Below are positions 14,803 through 23,265 of a stretch of 26,584 bases of DNA, piece by piece. Position 1 is the stretch's first letter; the number at the start of each line of letters is the position of its first letter. The DNA is from Clostridiales bacterium (GTDB lineage: Bacteria > Bacillota > Clostridia > Christensenellales > Aristaeellaceae): the NCBI GenBank assembly GCA_004554085.1, contig SFNY01000031.1, positions 1 to 26,584 on the forward strand, given 5' to 3'. Below the pieces are notes generated by a model that was not told the origin of the DNA, did not search any database, and was given only the letters and a program-made list of their open reading frames with translations. The translations under genes and the position numbers were made by a program.

Positions 14803-16680
14803 ATGCTGAAGGAGCTTCAGAATCCGTCACAACTGAAAAGGATGTCCTATCGGGAGCTGGAGGCGCTTGCTGCCGAGATCCGCACGGAGCTGATCGACAC
14901 AGTCGCCGAATGCGGCGGTCACCTTGCGTCCAATCTGGGCGTGGTGGAGCTGACACTGGCGATGCACCGCGTGTTCAACTGCCCGGAGGACAAGTTCGTC
15001 TTTGACGTGGGGCACCAGTGCTACGTGCACAAGATGCTCACCGGCAGGTACGCCCAGTTCCGCACGCTGCGCAAGCAGGGCGGCATCAGCGGCTTCCCAG
15101 ATGCGGATGAGAGTATCTGCGACACCTTCGTGGCCGGACACGCCTCCAGCGCGATCTCGGCGGCGCTGGGCATGGCGCGCACGCGGGATGTGATGCACGC
15201 GGACAACAGCGTGGTCGCCCTCGTCGGCGACGGCGCGCTGACCGGCGGCATGTGCTACGAGGCGCTCAACGACGCGGGCCAGAGCAAGACGCGGATGATC
15301 GTGATTCTGAACGACAATGAGATGTCCATCTCCCGGAACGTGGGCGCGCTCAGCGGCTATCTGAACGGCCTGCGCCAGAGCCAGAGCTACTGCGCCTTCA
15401 AGCGCACGGTTCGCCGCGGCCTGGAGAAGATCCCCGGCATCGGCGTTCCTGTGTTCCACTTCATCGAGAAGCTGCGCGACGCGCTGAAGTCACTGTTCAT
15501 CGACGGCAAGTTCTTTGAGGCGCTGGGCTTTGTCTACATCGGGCCAATCGACGGCCACGACATCAAGCATCTCTGCCGCATCCTGAACCGTGCCAAAAAC
15601 GACAAGCGTCCCGTGCTGGTGCATGTGGTGACCCAGAAGGGCAAGGGTTATCGCCCTGCGGAGAGCCATCCGGACGCCTTCCATGGCGTTGCGCCCTTCT
15701 ATGTGGAGTCCGGCAAGGCGCGCAGCGGCGGCGAGGCGGGCTGCGGCGAGATCATCGCGCACCAGCTGAGCGAGATGGCCGACAGCGACATCCGCATCAG
15801 CGTGATCAGCGCTGCGATGCCCTCGGGCACGGGCATGCAGGAGTTCCAGAAGCAGCACCCGGATCGCTTCTTCGACGTGGGCATCGCCGAGGAGCATGCG
15901 GTGACGATGGCTGCGGGCATGGCCTCCTCCGGCATGAAGCCCTACGTGGCGATCTATTCCACCTTTATGCAGCGCGCGTACGATCAGATTCTCACCGACG
16001 TGTGCCGCTGCGAGCTGCCGGTCACCTTCCTGCTGGATCGCGCGGGCTTCGTCGGCGCGGACGGCAAGACCCATCAGGGCCTGTTCGACCTCAGCTACCT
16101 GCGCAGCATGCCCAACCTGATTCTGGCCGCGCCCCGGGACGTGCGCGACCTGAAGAAGCTCATCGATCTGAGTGCCAGCGTCAACCAGCCCATGGCCATC
16201 CGCTACCCCAAGGCGGGGCTGGATCTCGGCCCGAGGATGGCGGCTCAGCAGCCGCTGCAGGTGGGCGAATGGGAGCTGCTCAGCGACGGCAGCGACGTGA
16301 TGATCTTCGCCGTCGGCTCCATGGTGCAGACGGCCATGCAGACGGCCATCGAGCTGATGGGCAAGCGCGTCAGCGCAGGCGTGGTGGACGCGCGCTTCAT
16401 CAAGCCCATGGACAAAAAGCTGCTGCTGGAAAAGAGCCGGAATGTGCAGCTGGTGGTCACCATCGAGGAGAACAGCGTACTCGGCGGCTTCGGCGAGGGC
16501 GTGGCGGCGGAGCTCAGCGCCACAGGACTGCACAAGCGGGTGCTGAATCTGGGCGCGCCGGACGAATTCATCGCCCACGCCCGGATTTCGCAGCAGCGCC
16601 GCTACTGCGGGCTCTCGGTGGAGCAGATCTCCGCGCGGATACTGGAGACGCTGACGAGCGAACGGGAGGGCAAGGCATGA
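14803..16680 (+). CDS. dxs: 1-deoxy-D-xylulose-5-phosphate synthase
   Basis: First enzyme of the methylerythritol phosphate pathway: pyruvate plus glyceraldehyde-3-phosphate gives DXP and CO2, using thiamine diphosphate and Mg. It has 625 residues, full length. Visible are CGGHLASNLGVVELT, FDVGHQCYVHKML, the thiamine-diphosphate motif GDGALTGGMCYEALNDAG and NDNEMSIS. Further on come IAEEHAVTMAAGMA with the catalytic Glu, and DRAGFVGADGKTHQG. The C-terminal transketolase domain ends before QQRRYCGLS. GAGGGG lies 7 bases before the ATG, and the stop overlaps the next ATG. It provides isoprenoid precursors for the product of ispA upstream. Confidence 0.96.
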   Translation: MLKELQNPSQLKRMSYRELEALAAEIRTELIDTVAECGGHLASNLGVVELTLAMHRVFNCPEDKFVFDVGHQCYVHKMLTGRYAQFRTLRKQGGISGFPDADESICDTFVAGHASSAISAALGMARTRDVMHADNSVVALVGDGALTGGMCYEALNDAGQSKTRMIVILNDNEMSISRNVGALSGYLNGLRQSQSYCAFKRTVRRGLEKIPGIGVPVFHFIEKLRDALKSLFIDGKFFEALGFVYIGPIDGHDIKHLCRILNRAKNDKRPVLVHVVTQKGKGYRPAESHPDAFHGVAPFYVESGKARSGGEAGCGEIIAHQLSEMADSDIRISVISAAMPSGTGMQEFQKQHPDRFFDVGIAEEHAVTMAAGMASSGMKPYVAIYSTFMQRAYDQILTDVCRCELPVTFLLDRAGFVGADGKTHQGLFDLSYLRSMPNLILAAPRDVRDLKKLIDLSASVNQPMAIRYPKAGLDLGPRMAAQQPLQVGEWELLSDGSDVMIFAVGSMVQTAMQTAIELMGKRVSAGVVDARFIKPMDKKLLLEKSRNVQLVVTIEENSVLGGFGEGVAAELSATGLHKRVLNLGAPDEFIAHARISQQRRYCGLSVEQISARILETLTSEREGKA

Positions 16681-17504
16681 AGCGAAGGCGCGCGGACATC
16701 GCGCTGTACGAGGATCTGAACCTGGAGAGCATCGCACTGGCGCGCGCGCTCATCATGGAGGGGCGCGTGATGGCCGGAGACCGGAAGATCCTGAGCGCAA
16801 GCGAGAACGTCAGGCCCGGGGACGTGCTGCGGGTGCGCGGCGAATTGGACGCCTACGTCAGCCGCGGCGCACACAAGCTCAAAAAGGCGCTGGAGGTCTT
16901 TCACATCGATCTGAAGGGCAAGACCTGCGTGGACGTGGGCTCGTCCACGGGCGGCTTTACAGACGTGATGCTGCGCGCGGGCGCAGGGCACGTATACTGC
17001 GTGGACGTGGGCTACAACCTGCTGGACTACCGCATTCGCAGCGACAGTCGGGTCACGGCGCTGGAGCGCACCAACGCGCGGCTGCTGACGCGGGAGCACT
17101 TTTCCGAGCTTCCCGAGTTCGGCGCGACGGACGTTTCCTTTATCTCGCTGAAGGCGGTTCTTCCGGTGGTGTTGCCGCTGCTGACCGGGCGGTGCGAGTT
17201 CGTTGCGCTGGTCAAGCCCCAGTTCGAGGCTCCAAAGGAGGACGTGGGGGAAAAGGGCGTGGTGCGGGATCCTGCGGTGCACGCCCGGGTGCTTCAGGAC
17301 ATTCTGGATTTCGTCCCGGAGACCGGGTGGCACGCAGCGGGTCTTGATTTTTCGCCGGTGCAGGGCCCGGAGGGAAACATCGAATTTCTGCTGCATCTGC
17401 TGCCGGGCGTTGATTCCGAATTGCGTTTCTGTAAAGAACGGATAAATGACATAATTTCGGCAGCTTATGACAAATTTTTTAAATCGTCCAAAGGGGGCTT
17501 GTAA
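16677..17504 (+). CDS. tlyA: TlyA-type rRNA 2'-O-methyltransferase
   Basis: Probable S-adenosylmethionine-dependent ribose methyltransferase acting on 16S and/or 23S rRNA, by family. It has 275 residues. An S4 RNA-binding domain (about 4-60) is followed by YVSRGAHKLKKALE. The FtsJ-like domain contains the SAM motif DVGSSTGGFTD, then VDVGYNLLDYRIRSDSRV, DVSFISL, ALVKPQFE and PEGNIEFLLHL, giving the K-D-K-E catalytic set. The ATG at 16677 overlaps the dxs stop. The last codons overlap the promoter proposed for nadK (17499-17526). Clostridial operons commonly place this gene between dxs and nadK. Confidence 0.93.
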   Translation: MKRRRADIALYEDLNLESIALARALIMEGRVMAGDRKILSASENVRPGDVLRVRGELDAYVSRGAHKLKKALEVFHIDLKGKTCVDVGSSTGGFTDVMLRAGAGHVYCVDVGYNLLDYRIRSDSRVTALERTNARLLTREHFSELPEFGATDVSFISLKAVLPVVLPLLTGRCEFVALVKPQFEAPKEDVGEKGVVRDPAVHARVLQDILDFVPETGWHAAGLDFSPVQGPEGNIEFLLHLLPGVDSELRFCKERINDIISAAYDKFFKSSKGGL

Positions 17505-17526
17505 CTTCGCTTTTCTTTGGTATATT
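17499..17526 (+). promoter_or_regulatory. Promoter candidate for nadK
   Basis: TTGTAA (17499-17504, its TAA being the tlyA stop codon), 16 bases, then TATATT (17521-17526). Transcription would begin near 17533, about 23 bases before ATG 17556. The -35 matches at four of six and the -10 at five of six positions. Confidence 0.5.
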
Positions 17527-17555
17527 CTATATAAGAGGTATGTGAGGTGATTCGC

Positions 17556-18404
17556 ATGGAATTTCGGAGAGTGGGCATCGTTTGGAATCCCTCCAAGCGT
17601 GTCGGCTTCGATGTTGCGCGCGAATTGAAAGAGCTGCTGGACGAATATGATATTTCGGTCACGACGGGAATAACGCTGGCGCATGCACTGGGTACTCCGG
17701 AGCTCTCCGAGGGGAGCTTTGAGGACTGCGATCTGCTGATGGTGCTGGGTGGAGACGGAACCATACTCTCTGCGCTGGATCATGCGCTGCCGAAGAACAT
17801 TCCCGTTCTGGGGATCAATCTCGGTCGGATGGGCTTTCTGACTGAGGTGGATCCCGTTGATCTTCGCAGGGACGTCATCAATGTGCTGGAGGGCCGCTAT
17901 ACGCTGGATGAGCGAATGACAATGACGATTCAGGGGGAGGATGAAAAAAACGCCTTTGCCCTGAACGAGATCATTGTTACCCGGTCGACGCCCTATGTGC
18001 GCATCCTGTCCCTGGAGATTGAGGTCAACGGAATCCTGGTCGATCGAATTTCCGGCGATGGTCTAATTGTGGCAAGTGCAACCGGATCAACCGCCTATTC
18101 GCTGTCTGCCGGCGGGCCGATTATTCGACCCGGCCTGGGCTGTTTTGTCATTACGCCGATCTGTCCGCATACGATGAACGCGCGTCCGGTGGTCGTTTCT
18201 TCCGACGATCTGATTACGATTCGCGTACTGGACGACAGAGGCGGGGCGCACGCAGTGCTGGATGGGCGCAAGTGCGTGGACGTTAAGCCCGGTCAGCCCG
18301 GCATCACCATTTCGCGCTCGAACCTGAAGGCACGCTTCATTCGCCTTCACGACCGTAATTATTTCAGCTTGTTGCGGGACAAGCTGTCTGAGTGGACACA
18401 TTGA
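17556..18404 (+). CDS. nadK: NAD kinase
   Basis: Phosphorylates NAD to NADP with ATP or inorganic polyphosphate as donor; cytoplasmic. It has 282 residues. The GGDG motif is at 65-68 (LLMVLGGDGTIL), followed by INLGRMGFLTEV. The NE pair is at 137-138 (FALNEIIV), and the conserved DGLIVASATGSTAYSLSAGG and ITPICPHTMNARPVV follow. ATG 17556 has AGGTGA 5 bases upstream and begins the protein just before RRVGIVWNP. A GTG at 17547 with AAGAGG upstream would add three residues and is also possible. By eye its codons are less GC-rich than those of its neighbours. Confidence 0.95.
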   Translation: MEFRRVGIVWNPSKRVGFDVARELKELLDEYDISVTTGITLAHALGTPELSEGSFEDCDLLMVLGGDGTILSALDHALPKNIPVLGINLGRMGFLTEVDPVDLRRDVINVLEGRYTLDERMTMTIQGEDEKNAFALNEIIVTRSTPYVRILSLEIEVNGILVDRISGDGLIVASATGSTAYSLSAGGPIIRPGLGCFVITPICPHTMNARPVVVSSDDLITIRVLDDRGGAHAVLDGRKCVDVKPGQPGITISRSNLKARFIRLHDRNYFSLLRDKLSEWTH

Positions 18405-18446
18405 GCTCTGATATTTGGGAGCGGACGCAGGAGGAATCAACCGGAC

Positions 18447-18899
18447 ATGAAGAGCGCGCGCCATAATCTGATTTTGGAAATCATCGAGGATAAAGATATT
18501 GAAACCCAGGAGGAACTGGCGGAGGAACTGAAGAACCACGGCGTGAAGGTGACGCAGGCGACGGTATCGCGGGACATCAAGGAGCTGCGTCTGTTGAAGG
18601 TGCTCTCGGAGAACGGCGGCTACAAGTATGCCACCGTGGAGCGCGCGGAGAAGGGCCTGAACGAGCGCTTCATTCGCATTCTGACCGAGTCCATCGTCAA
18701 CATGGAAGCCGTGGGCAACCTGATGGTCATCAAGACGCTGTCGGCCAGCGCCGCTGCGGCCTGCGAGGCCATTGATTCGATGAAGTGGAACGAGGTGCTG
18801 GGCACCATCGCCGGAGACAACACCGTGCTGATCATCGGCCGGTCCCCGGAGGCGATCGAGATCGTCCAGAACCGCTTCCACAATCTGCTGAAGAGATAG
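18447..18899 (+). CDS. argR: Arginine repressor
   Basis: Hexameric arginine-dependent regulator of arginine biosynthesis and catabolism genes (ArgR/AhrC family). It has 150 residues. The winged-helix DNA-binding domain (about 1-75) carries the signature KVTQATVSRDIKELRL. The C-terminal oligomerisation and arginine-binding domain contains the GTIAGDNTVLIIGR stretch; many homologues have two Asp residues (GDD) where this one has Asp-Asn. AGGAGG lies 12 bases before the ATG, a slightly long spacing. It sits between nadK and recN, as in many Clostridia and Bacilli. Confidence 0.95.
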   Translation: MKSARHNLILEIIEDKDIETQEELAEELKNHGVKVTQATVSRDIKELRLLKVLSENGGYKYATVERAEKGLNERFIRILTESIVNMEAVGNLMVIKTLSASAAAACEAIDSMKWNEVLGTIAGDNTVLIIGRSPEAIEIVQNRFHNLLKR

Positions 18900-18903
18900 A
18901 GAA

Positions 18904-20619
18904 ATGCTGCTTGAACTGACAATCCGAAATATTGCCCTGATTGAATCGCTGCGCATCGAATTTGCGCAGGGATTCAATGTGCTTACGGGCGAAACCGGCG
19001 CAGGCAAGTCCATCGTGGTGGACAGCGTGAATCTGGCGCTGGGCGGTCGCGCCGACCGGGACATGATCCGCACCGGCGCGGAGAAGGGCAGTGTGCAGGC
19101 GCTGTTCGACATCTCCGGGAATGCGGCGGCGCTGGAGCTGGCCGCGGAGCTCGGCGTGGATGCGGACGGCGGCCTGGTCTGCGTGTCACGGGAGCTGAGC
19201 CGCAGCGGGCGCAACATCTGCCGCATCGCCGGTACGGTGCTGCCGCTGGCGACGCTGAAGCAGTTCACCGCGCTGCTGGTGGACGTGCACGGACAGCATG
19301 AGCACCAGTCGCTGATGAATCCGGCGAAGCACATGGAGTTTCTGGACGCCTTTGGCGACGAGGAACACCTTGGAAAGATGGCGGCGGTGAGAACGGCTCA
19401 TGCGGCGCGCGCGGCGACGGCTTCGGAACTGCGCAAGCTGCTCAAGGACGCCTCCGAGCGGGAGCGGCTGATCGACATGCTCCGCTTCCAGGTGGAGGAG
19501 ATCTCCTCCGCAAAGCTCAAGAGCGGCGAGGAGGAGAAGCTGGAGCGCAAGCTGCGCATGCTGGAGAATGCGGAGAAGGTGCGCAACGGCGTGGACACGG
19601 CCTACGAGCTGACCTACGGCGGCGATGGCCGTGCCCTGAGCGCCCAGGAGGCGCTGCTGCGCGCGAGCTCCGCCATGGAGGGCATTGCCGGTCTGGATCC
19701 GCGCTTTGAAAAGCTTGCGGGTGAGCTAAAAGGATTGTATTATGGCGTGCAGGAAGCCGGTGCGGAGCTGCAGGCCCTCAGCGAGGAGCTGAGCTTTGAC
19801 CCCAGGCTGATGGAGAAAATCGGCGACCGGCTGGATCTGATCTCTCGCCTGGAGCGCAAGTACGGCGCGACGGTGGACGAGGTCATCGCCTTCGGAAACG
19901 CCGCCCGGGCGCGGCTGGAGTCCATTCAGTCCGGCGACGCGCGCATCGCGGAGCTGAAGAAGCAGCTCAAGCAGCAGGATCACGCGCTTCGCGAGGCCTG
20001 CGAGGCGCTGACAAACTCCCGGCGGGCGCTGGCGGAGGATTTCGAGCGCGACCTGCTGGAGCAGCTTAGGGATCTGGGCATGGCGCGCTGCCGCTTCCGC
20101 GTGGATTTCCGGGCACTGGAGAAGCCCACTGCGGAGGGCGCGGAGCAGGTAGAGTTCCTGATCTCCTCGAATCCCGGCGAACCGCTGAAGCCCCTGGCCT
20201 CCGTGGCCTCCGGCGGCGAGCTGTCGCGCGTCATGCTGGCGATGAAGGCCATCGCGCTGGATCGCGGCGGTGTGGATTCCATGGTGTTTGACGAGATCGA
20301 CACCGGCGTCTCCGGGCGCATGGCCCAGGTCGTGGGCGAGAAGATGCAGGAGATCGCGACGCGCAAGCAGGTGCTTTGCGTGACCCATCTGCCGCAGATC
20401 GCCGCGCTGGGCGACGCGCACTTCCGCGTTGAGAAATCCACGGACGGCGAGCGCACCCAGACCAACGTTGTGCGGCTGGATCGCGATGGCAGGATTCACG
20501 AGCTTTCCCGCCTGGTGGGCGGCGCAGAGGACAGCGAGAGCAGCCTCTCCCATGCGGCGCACATGCTGGACGATGCGAGGGAGCGCCTGGAGCGTCTGAA
20601 ACAGGGACGCATTGGGTAA
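18904..20619 (+). CDS. recN: DNA repair protein RecN
   Basis: SMC-like ATPase that acts early in double-strand break repair. It has 571 residues, close to the usual length. Walker A GETGAGKS is at 29-36 after the N-terminal LTIRNIALIESLRIEF, and VDVHGQHEHQSLMNP is a RecN hallmark. Central coiled coils (RKLRMLENAEK and on) precede the signature ASGGELSRVMLAMKAI and Walker B SMVFDEIDTGVSGRMA. THLPQIAALGDAHFRV closes the ATPase head. It starts 4 bases after argR and ends at a strong terminator, the end of the eight-gene run that began at xseA. Confidence 0.96.
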   Translation: MLLELTIRNIALIESLRIEFAQGFNVLTGETGAGKSIVVDSVNLALGGRADRDMIRTGAEKGSVQALFDISGNAAALELAAELGVDADGGLVCVSRELSRSGRNICRIAGTVLPLATLKQFTALLVDVHGQHEHQSLMNPAKHMEFLDAFGDEEHLGKMAAVRTAHAARAATASELRKLLKDASERERLIDMLRFQVEEISSAKLKSGEEEKLERKLRMLENAEKVRNGVDTAYELTYGGDGRALSAQEALLRASSAMEGIAGLDPRFEKLAGELKGLYYGVQEAGAELQALSEELSFDPRLMEKIGDRLDLISRLERKYGATVDEVIAFGNAARARLESIQSGDARIAELKKQLKQQDHALREACEALTNSRRALAEDFERDLLEQLRDLGMARCRFRVDFRALEKPTAEGAEQVEFLISSNPGEPLKPLASVASGGELSRVMLAMKAIALDRGGVDSMVFDEIDTGVSGRMAQVVGEKMQEIATRKQVLCVTHLPQIAALGDAHFRVEKSTDGERTQTNVVRLDRDGRIHELSRLVGGAEDSESSLSHAAHMLDDARERLERLKQGRIG

Positions 20620-20634
20620 CAGAATACTATAAAA

Positions 20635-20666
20635 CGGATGAAGTCGGCTGATTTCATCCGCTTTTT
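20635..20666 (+). terminator. Rho-independent terminator after recN
   Basis: An 8-bp perfect stem (CGGATGAA 20635-20642 with TTCATCCG 20653-20660), a 10-base loop, then C and TTTTT at 20662-20666. It closes the xseA-recN operon. Confidence 0.85.
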
Positions 20667-20748
20667 ATGCAGAAATTATGAATGATAAACCAGCATAGAC
20701 AATGAAAAAACAATGCGAATCCTGCAATGTAGTGGAAAGAGGATGCAT

Positions 20749-20760
20749 AAAAACGTTTTT
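20749..20760. promoter_or_regulatory. Palindrome AAAAACGTTTTT, operator candidate
   Basis: A perfect 12-base inverted repeat centred on CG, preceded by TGCATA. The AACGTT core is like the operators of LacI-family regulators. Taken alone such a short AT-rich palindrome could be chance. Confidence 0.35.
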
Positions 20761-20840
20761 GATGGGAAAATGCGTGCATCTTTGTATGCATGTGCGCAGC
20801 AAAACATGAACTTATTCGCAATTGGGCATCTTGCATAAAC

Positions 20841-20856
20841 TGGAAAACGTTTGCCA
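20841..20856. promoter_or_regulatory. Palindrome TGGAAAACGTTTGCCA, LacI-family-like operator candidate
   Basis: Fourteen of sixteen bases are symmetric around the central CG. The form TGG-N-AAACGTTT-N-CCA resembles LacI/CcpA/PurR-type operators. Its centre is 94 bases from that of the palindrome at 20749-20760, close to nine helical turns. Confidence 0.4.
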
Positions 20857-21061
20857 TCTTTCTGTGTTAAAACTGGACATTCTTCACAATTGGCTGCATT
20901 TTTAATGGAAAGCTAAACTTCAATTGTTATAATTATACGTAATTGCACTGGAATGTATAAAGCGGGCGGCGCGCACATATCATAACAGTGTCGTGCAGCC
21001 GAAGATCCGAACCCGATTCTGCTGTATCGCGGAAAGTCACAGCGAAGAGAGAAGGATGGAA

Positions 21062-23194
21062 ATGAAGAGCATCAAACGCCTGTTTCAGAAGGACAGATAT
21101 GGCTTCGTGCGGGGAACCATCGCACTGGGCTTTATTTTGCTGCTGATCGCCATGCTGTTTTCGTGGATTCTGGTCAACCGTGATTCCAGGGGAGCGGAGG
21201 AGCGCGCGGCGGATGCGGCCCGGCAGGTTGCCCAGCAGTTTCAGATGCTGATCGAGGATGGCTTCCGCCAGATGAACGTCGTCTCCGAGGAGATCGGCCA
21301 GGCGTCGGAAGGCGCGCTGGATCAGATCGCCAACATGGTGCGCTACGGCGTGTTCAGCGATGCGATGATCGTGTCCGACTGCGTGGAATACCACATGGAC
21401 GGCACAAGGGCGGAGGTGGAACAGACGCCCCGCTACATTCGCTATCATACGGATGAGGTCGAGGGGAAGATCATCAGGTGTGAGGATGATACGGTGCAGC
21501 TGTGCGTCTCCATCGGCGAATCAGCGGAGCTGGCGGCTTGCCTTGATCCCGACCGCCTGGACTGGATTATGGAGAGTGCTTACACAGAGAACTATGGATA
21601 CGCCATTTACAATTCCACCACGGGCGTTTATCTCATCAATCGGAGCCGGTATGAGGGCGGCGGCTATTACGACGCGCTGCTGAAGCTCAACAGCGATGGA
21701 AGCACGGAGAAGCTGCTGAACGCCCAGGTGGCGCAGACGCATGTGCATTCGGCATCTGACGGCGGCTCGGAATACATCGCCCAGACGGACACGGCCATCT
21801 ATCCCCTGAGCATCGCCCTGTTCATTCCGGGCGAGCTGCTGATGCAGAATGAGAAATCCATCGGACTTACAACGGTCCTGTTCATTGTGGCGATCCTCGT
21901 GCTGATTCTGGCGCTGGCGGTGTACGTGGTCGTCATCATGCGGAGCATGCGTCAGGAGAGCAGCATGCAGCGGCGCAGATCGCGCATCTCTGAGAAGATG
22001 CTGGTGCTGGCTGCGGAGGACTCAAAGTCCCGGCTGTACCTCTATCAGCGCCGGCAGGACAGGATTCTGGCCTACTACGACGGCCTGAGATACGAGGGCG
22101 AGGTCGAGGAGGCTGCCGCCCCGAGGAATATCTCCGAGCTGGGCGTTCGCTGCGGCCTTAGCGAGACGGACACGGAGCAGCTGCAGGAGCGCGTTCGTGA
22201 GCTCAAGCCGGGAGAGCGCTGCAACCTGAACCTGCTCTGCAGCGTGCAGGACAGCAAGCACCTGCTGCGCTTTGCACTGAATTCCGACGAGGAGAACGGT
22301 GATCTTGTGCTCGGCGCCATGCGCGATTGCACGGTGGAGCAGCAGACGAAGATCCGCTTCAGCGACGAGCGAAACTTCCGCAAGGCGATCCTTCCGAAGA
22401 CCATCTGCGTGTGGCAGATCAACTTCGGGCGCAGCCGGTGGAAGCTTACCGACTGCCGTCCGGGCGTTGAAGTCGCCCGCGTGGGCGTCAGGCTGAACGA
22501 ATGGCGCGATTACGAGGGCGATCTGAACGGACTTGCGCGCGAGTACGTCCATCCCGAGGATTATGCGGAGTATACCGCGAAGATGAACGCAGAATCCATA
22601 CTGGATGCATATACCAGGGGCAGGTTCGAGCAGGTGTCGGAATACCGCATCCGCGGCTTCGACGATCAGTATCAGTGGCATCGCCAGGTGCTGCGTGTAT
22701 TCAAGAACCCGGACAGCGGCGAGATCATCGCAAATCTGTACCTGCTGAACGTGGATGCGGAGAAGAATGCGGAGATCGAGCGCAAGCAGCGCACGCGCAT
22801 CCTCCAGCAGACCCTCACCGCCCTCGGCGGCATCTATTACGGCCTGTATTACGTCAATCTGGACGACGACCTGTGCTATGCGGCGCGCACCCATGGCGGC
22901 GAGATGATCACCCAGCTCAGCACGCCGTTCAAGGCGACGTTTGCTGCTTACATTCAGCGGAATGTAGTTCCGGAGGATCGCGAGAAGCTGAGCAAGCTGC
23001 TGGATCCCTACTACATCCGCAAAAATATCCGCGAGGGCTGCCATTTCGTGCGCTGCGAGTACCGCAGAATCGTCGGGGACGGCTACGAGTGGTCGGCGGT
23101 GATCGTGCAGGCGGCACGCTTTGAAAACGCGACCGTGAGGGAGGTCGTCGTGGCGCTGCGCGACATCAACGGCGAAAAGCAGCAGAATGTATAA
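21062..23194 (+). CDS. Membrane sensor protein with PAS-like domains and no output domain
   Basis: Family not identified precisely. It has 710 residues. Helix 1 (about 16-38), an extracytoplasmic domain (about 39-267) and helix 2 (about 268-293) form a layout like Cache-type receptors. The cytoplasmic part (294-710) looks like three PAS-like units at about 305-435, 450-590 and 605-700. The third ends in VVVALRDINGEKQQ, the place where histidine kinase or GGDEF domains usually begin. Here a TAA follows at once and a terminator comes 25 bases later, so no effector is attached. The start has GAAGG 6 bases upstream of ATG 21062; an ATG at 21056 is possible. Its partner may be encoded elsewhere. 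I infer sensing; the ligand is unknown. Confidence 0.7.
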   Translation: MKSIKRLFQKDRYGFVRGTIALGFILLLIAMLFSWILVNRDSRGAEERAADAARQVAQQFQMLIEDGFRQMNVVSEEIGQASEGALDQIANMVRYGVFSDAMIVSDCVEYHMDGTRAEVEQTPRYIRYHTDEVEGKIIRCEDDTVQLCVSIGESAELAACLDPDRLDWIMESAYTENYGYAIYNSTTGVYLINRSRYEGGGYYDALLKLNSDGSTEKLLNAQVAQTHVHSASDGGSEYIAQTDTAIYPLSIALFIPGELLMQNEKSIGLTTVLFIVAILVLILALAVYVVVIMRSMRQESSMQRRRSRISEKMLVLAAEDSKSRLYLYQRRQDRILAYYDGLRYEGEVEEAAAPRNISELGVRCGLSETDTEQLQERVRELKPGERCNLNLLCSVQDSKHLLRFALNSDEENGDLVLGAMRDCTVEQQTKIRFSDERNFRKAILPKTICVWQINFGRSRWKLTDCRPGVEVARVGVRLNEWRDYEGDLNGLAREYVHPEDYAEYTAKMNAESILDAYTRGRFEQVSEYRIRGFDDQYQWHRQVLRVFKNPDSGEIIANLYLLNVDAEKNAEIERKQRTRILQQTLTALGGIYYGLYYVNLDDDLCYAARTHGGEMITQLSTPFKATFAAYIQRNVVPEDREKLSKLLDPYYIRKNIREGCHFVRCEYRRIVGDGYEWSAVIVQAARFENATVREVVVALRDINGEKQQNV

Positions 23195-23219
23195 TTCACT
23201 GAAGAGACATAAAATACTG

Positions 23220-23246
23220 TGCGCCCGGCGTTTGCCGGGCGCATTT
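23220..23246. terminator. Terminator hairpin between convergent genes
   Basis: A 10-bp perfect GC-rich stem (TGCGCCCGGC 23220-23229 with GCCGGGCGCA 23234-23243) has a GTTT loop and a short TTT on the plus strand. It lies between the sensor gene and the oppositely oriented ECF S gene, so it may serve both. The poor T-tract makes its efficiency uncertain. Confidence 0.65.
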
Positions 23247-23265
23247 GCATGCATTGAATCGCTTT

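Larger units (their letters stand above)
20667..21061. other. AT-rich gene-free region with palindromes
   Basis: About 395 bases without a convincing gene, much richer in A and T than its surroundings. It holds two ACGT-centred palindromes (listed separately) and five copies of TGCAT between 20744 and 20900. TATAAT at 20928-20933 and TATAAA at 20956-20961 are possible -10 elements for the sensor gene, but neither has a good -35. GAAGGA precedes the sensor start. Confidence 0.6.

Noticed and set aside
15490..16737. 415-codon open frame on the minus strand
   Set aside because: Antisense shadow of dxs, rich in His, Ala and Leu with no motif.
20771..20798. Imperfect TGCGTGCAT hairpin in the AT-rich gap considered as a small RNA
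   Set aside because: The stem needs a four-base bulge and lacks a promoter and terminator of its own.
20654..20857. 67-codon minus-strand frame in the AT-rich gap
   Set aside because: Odd His/Phe/Cys-rich product, no good ribosome binding site, and it overlaps the recN terminator and both palindromes.
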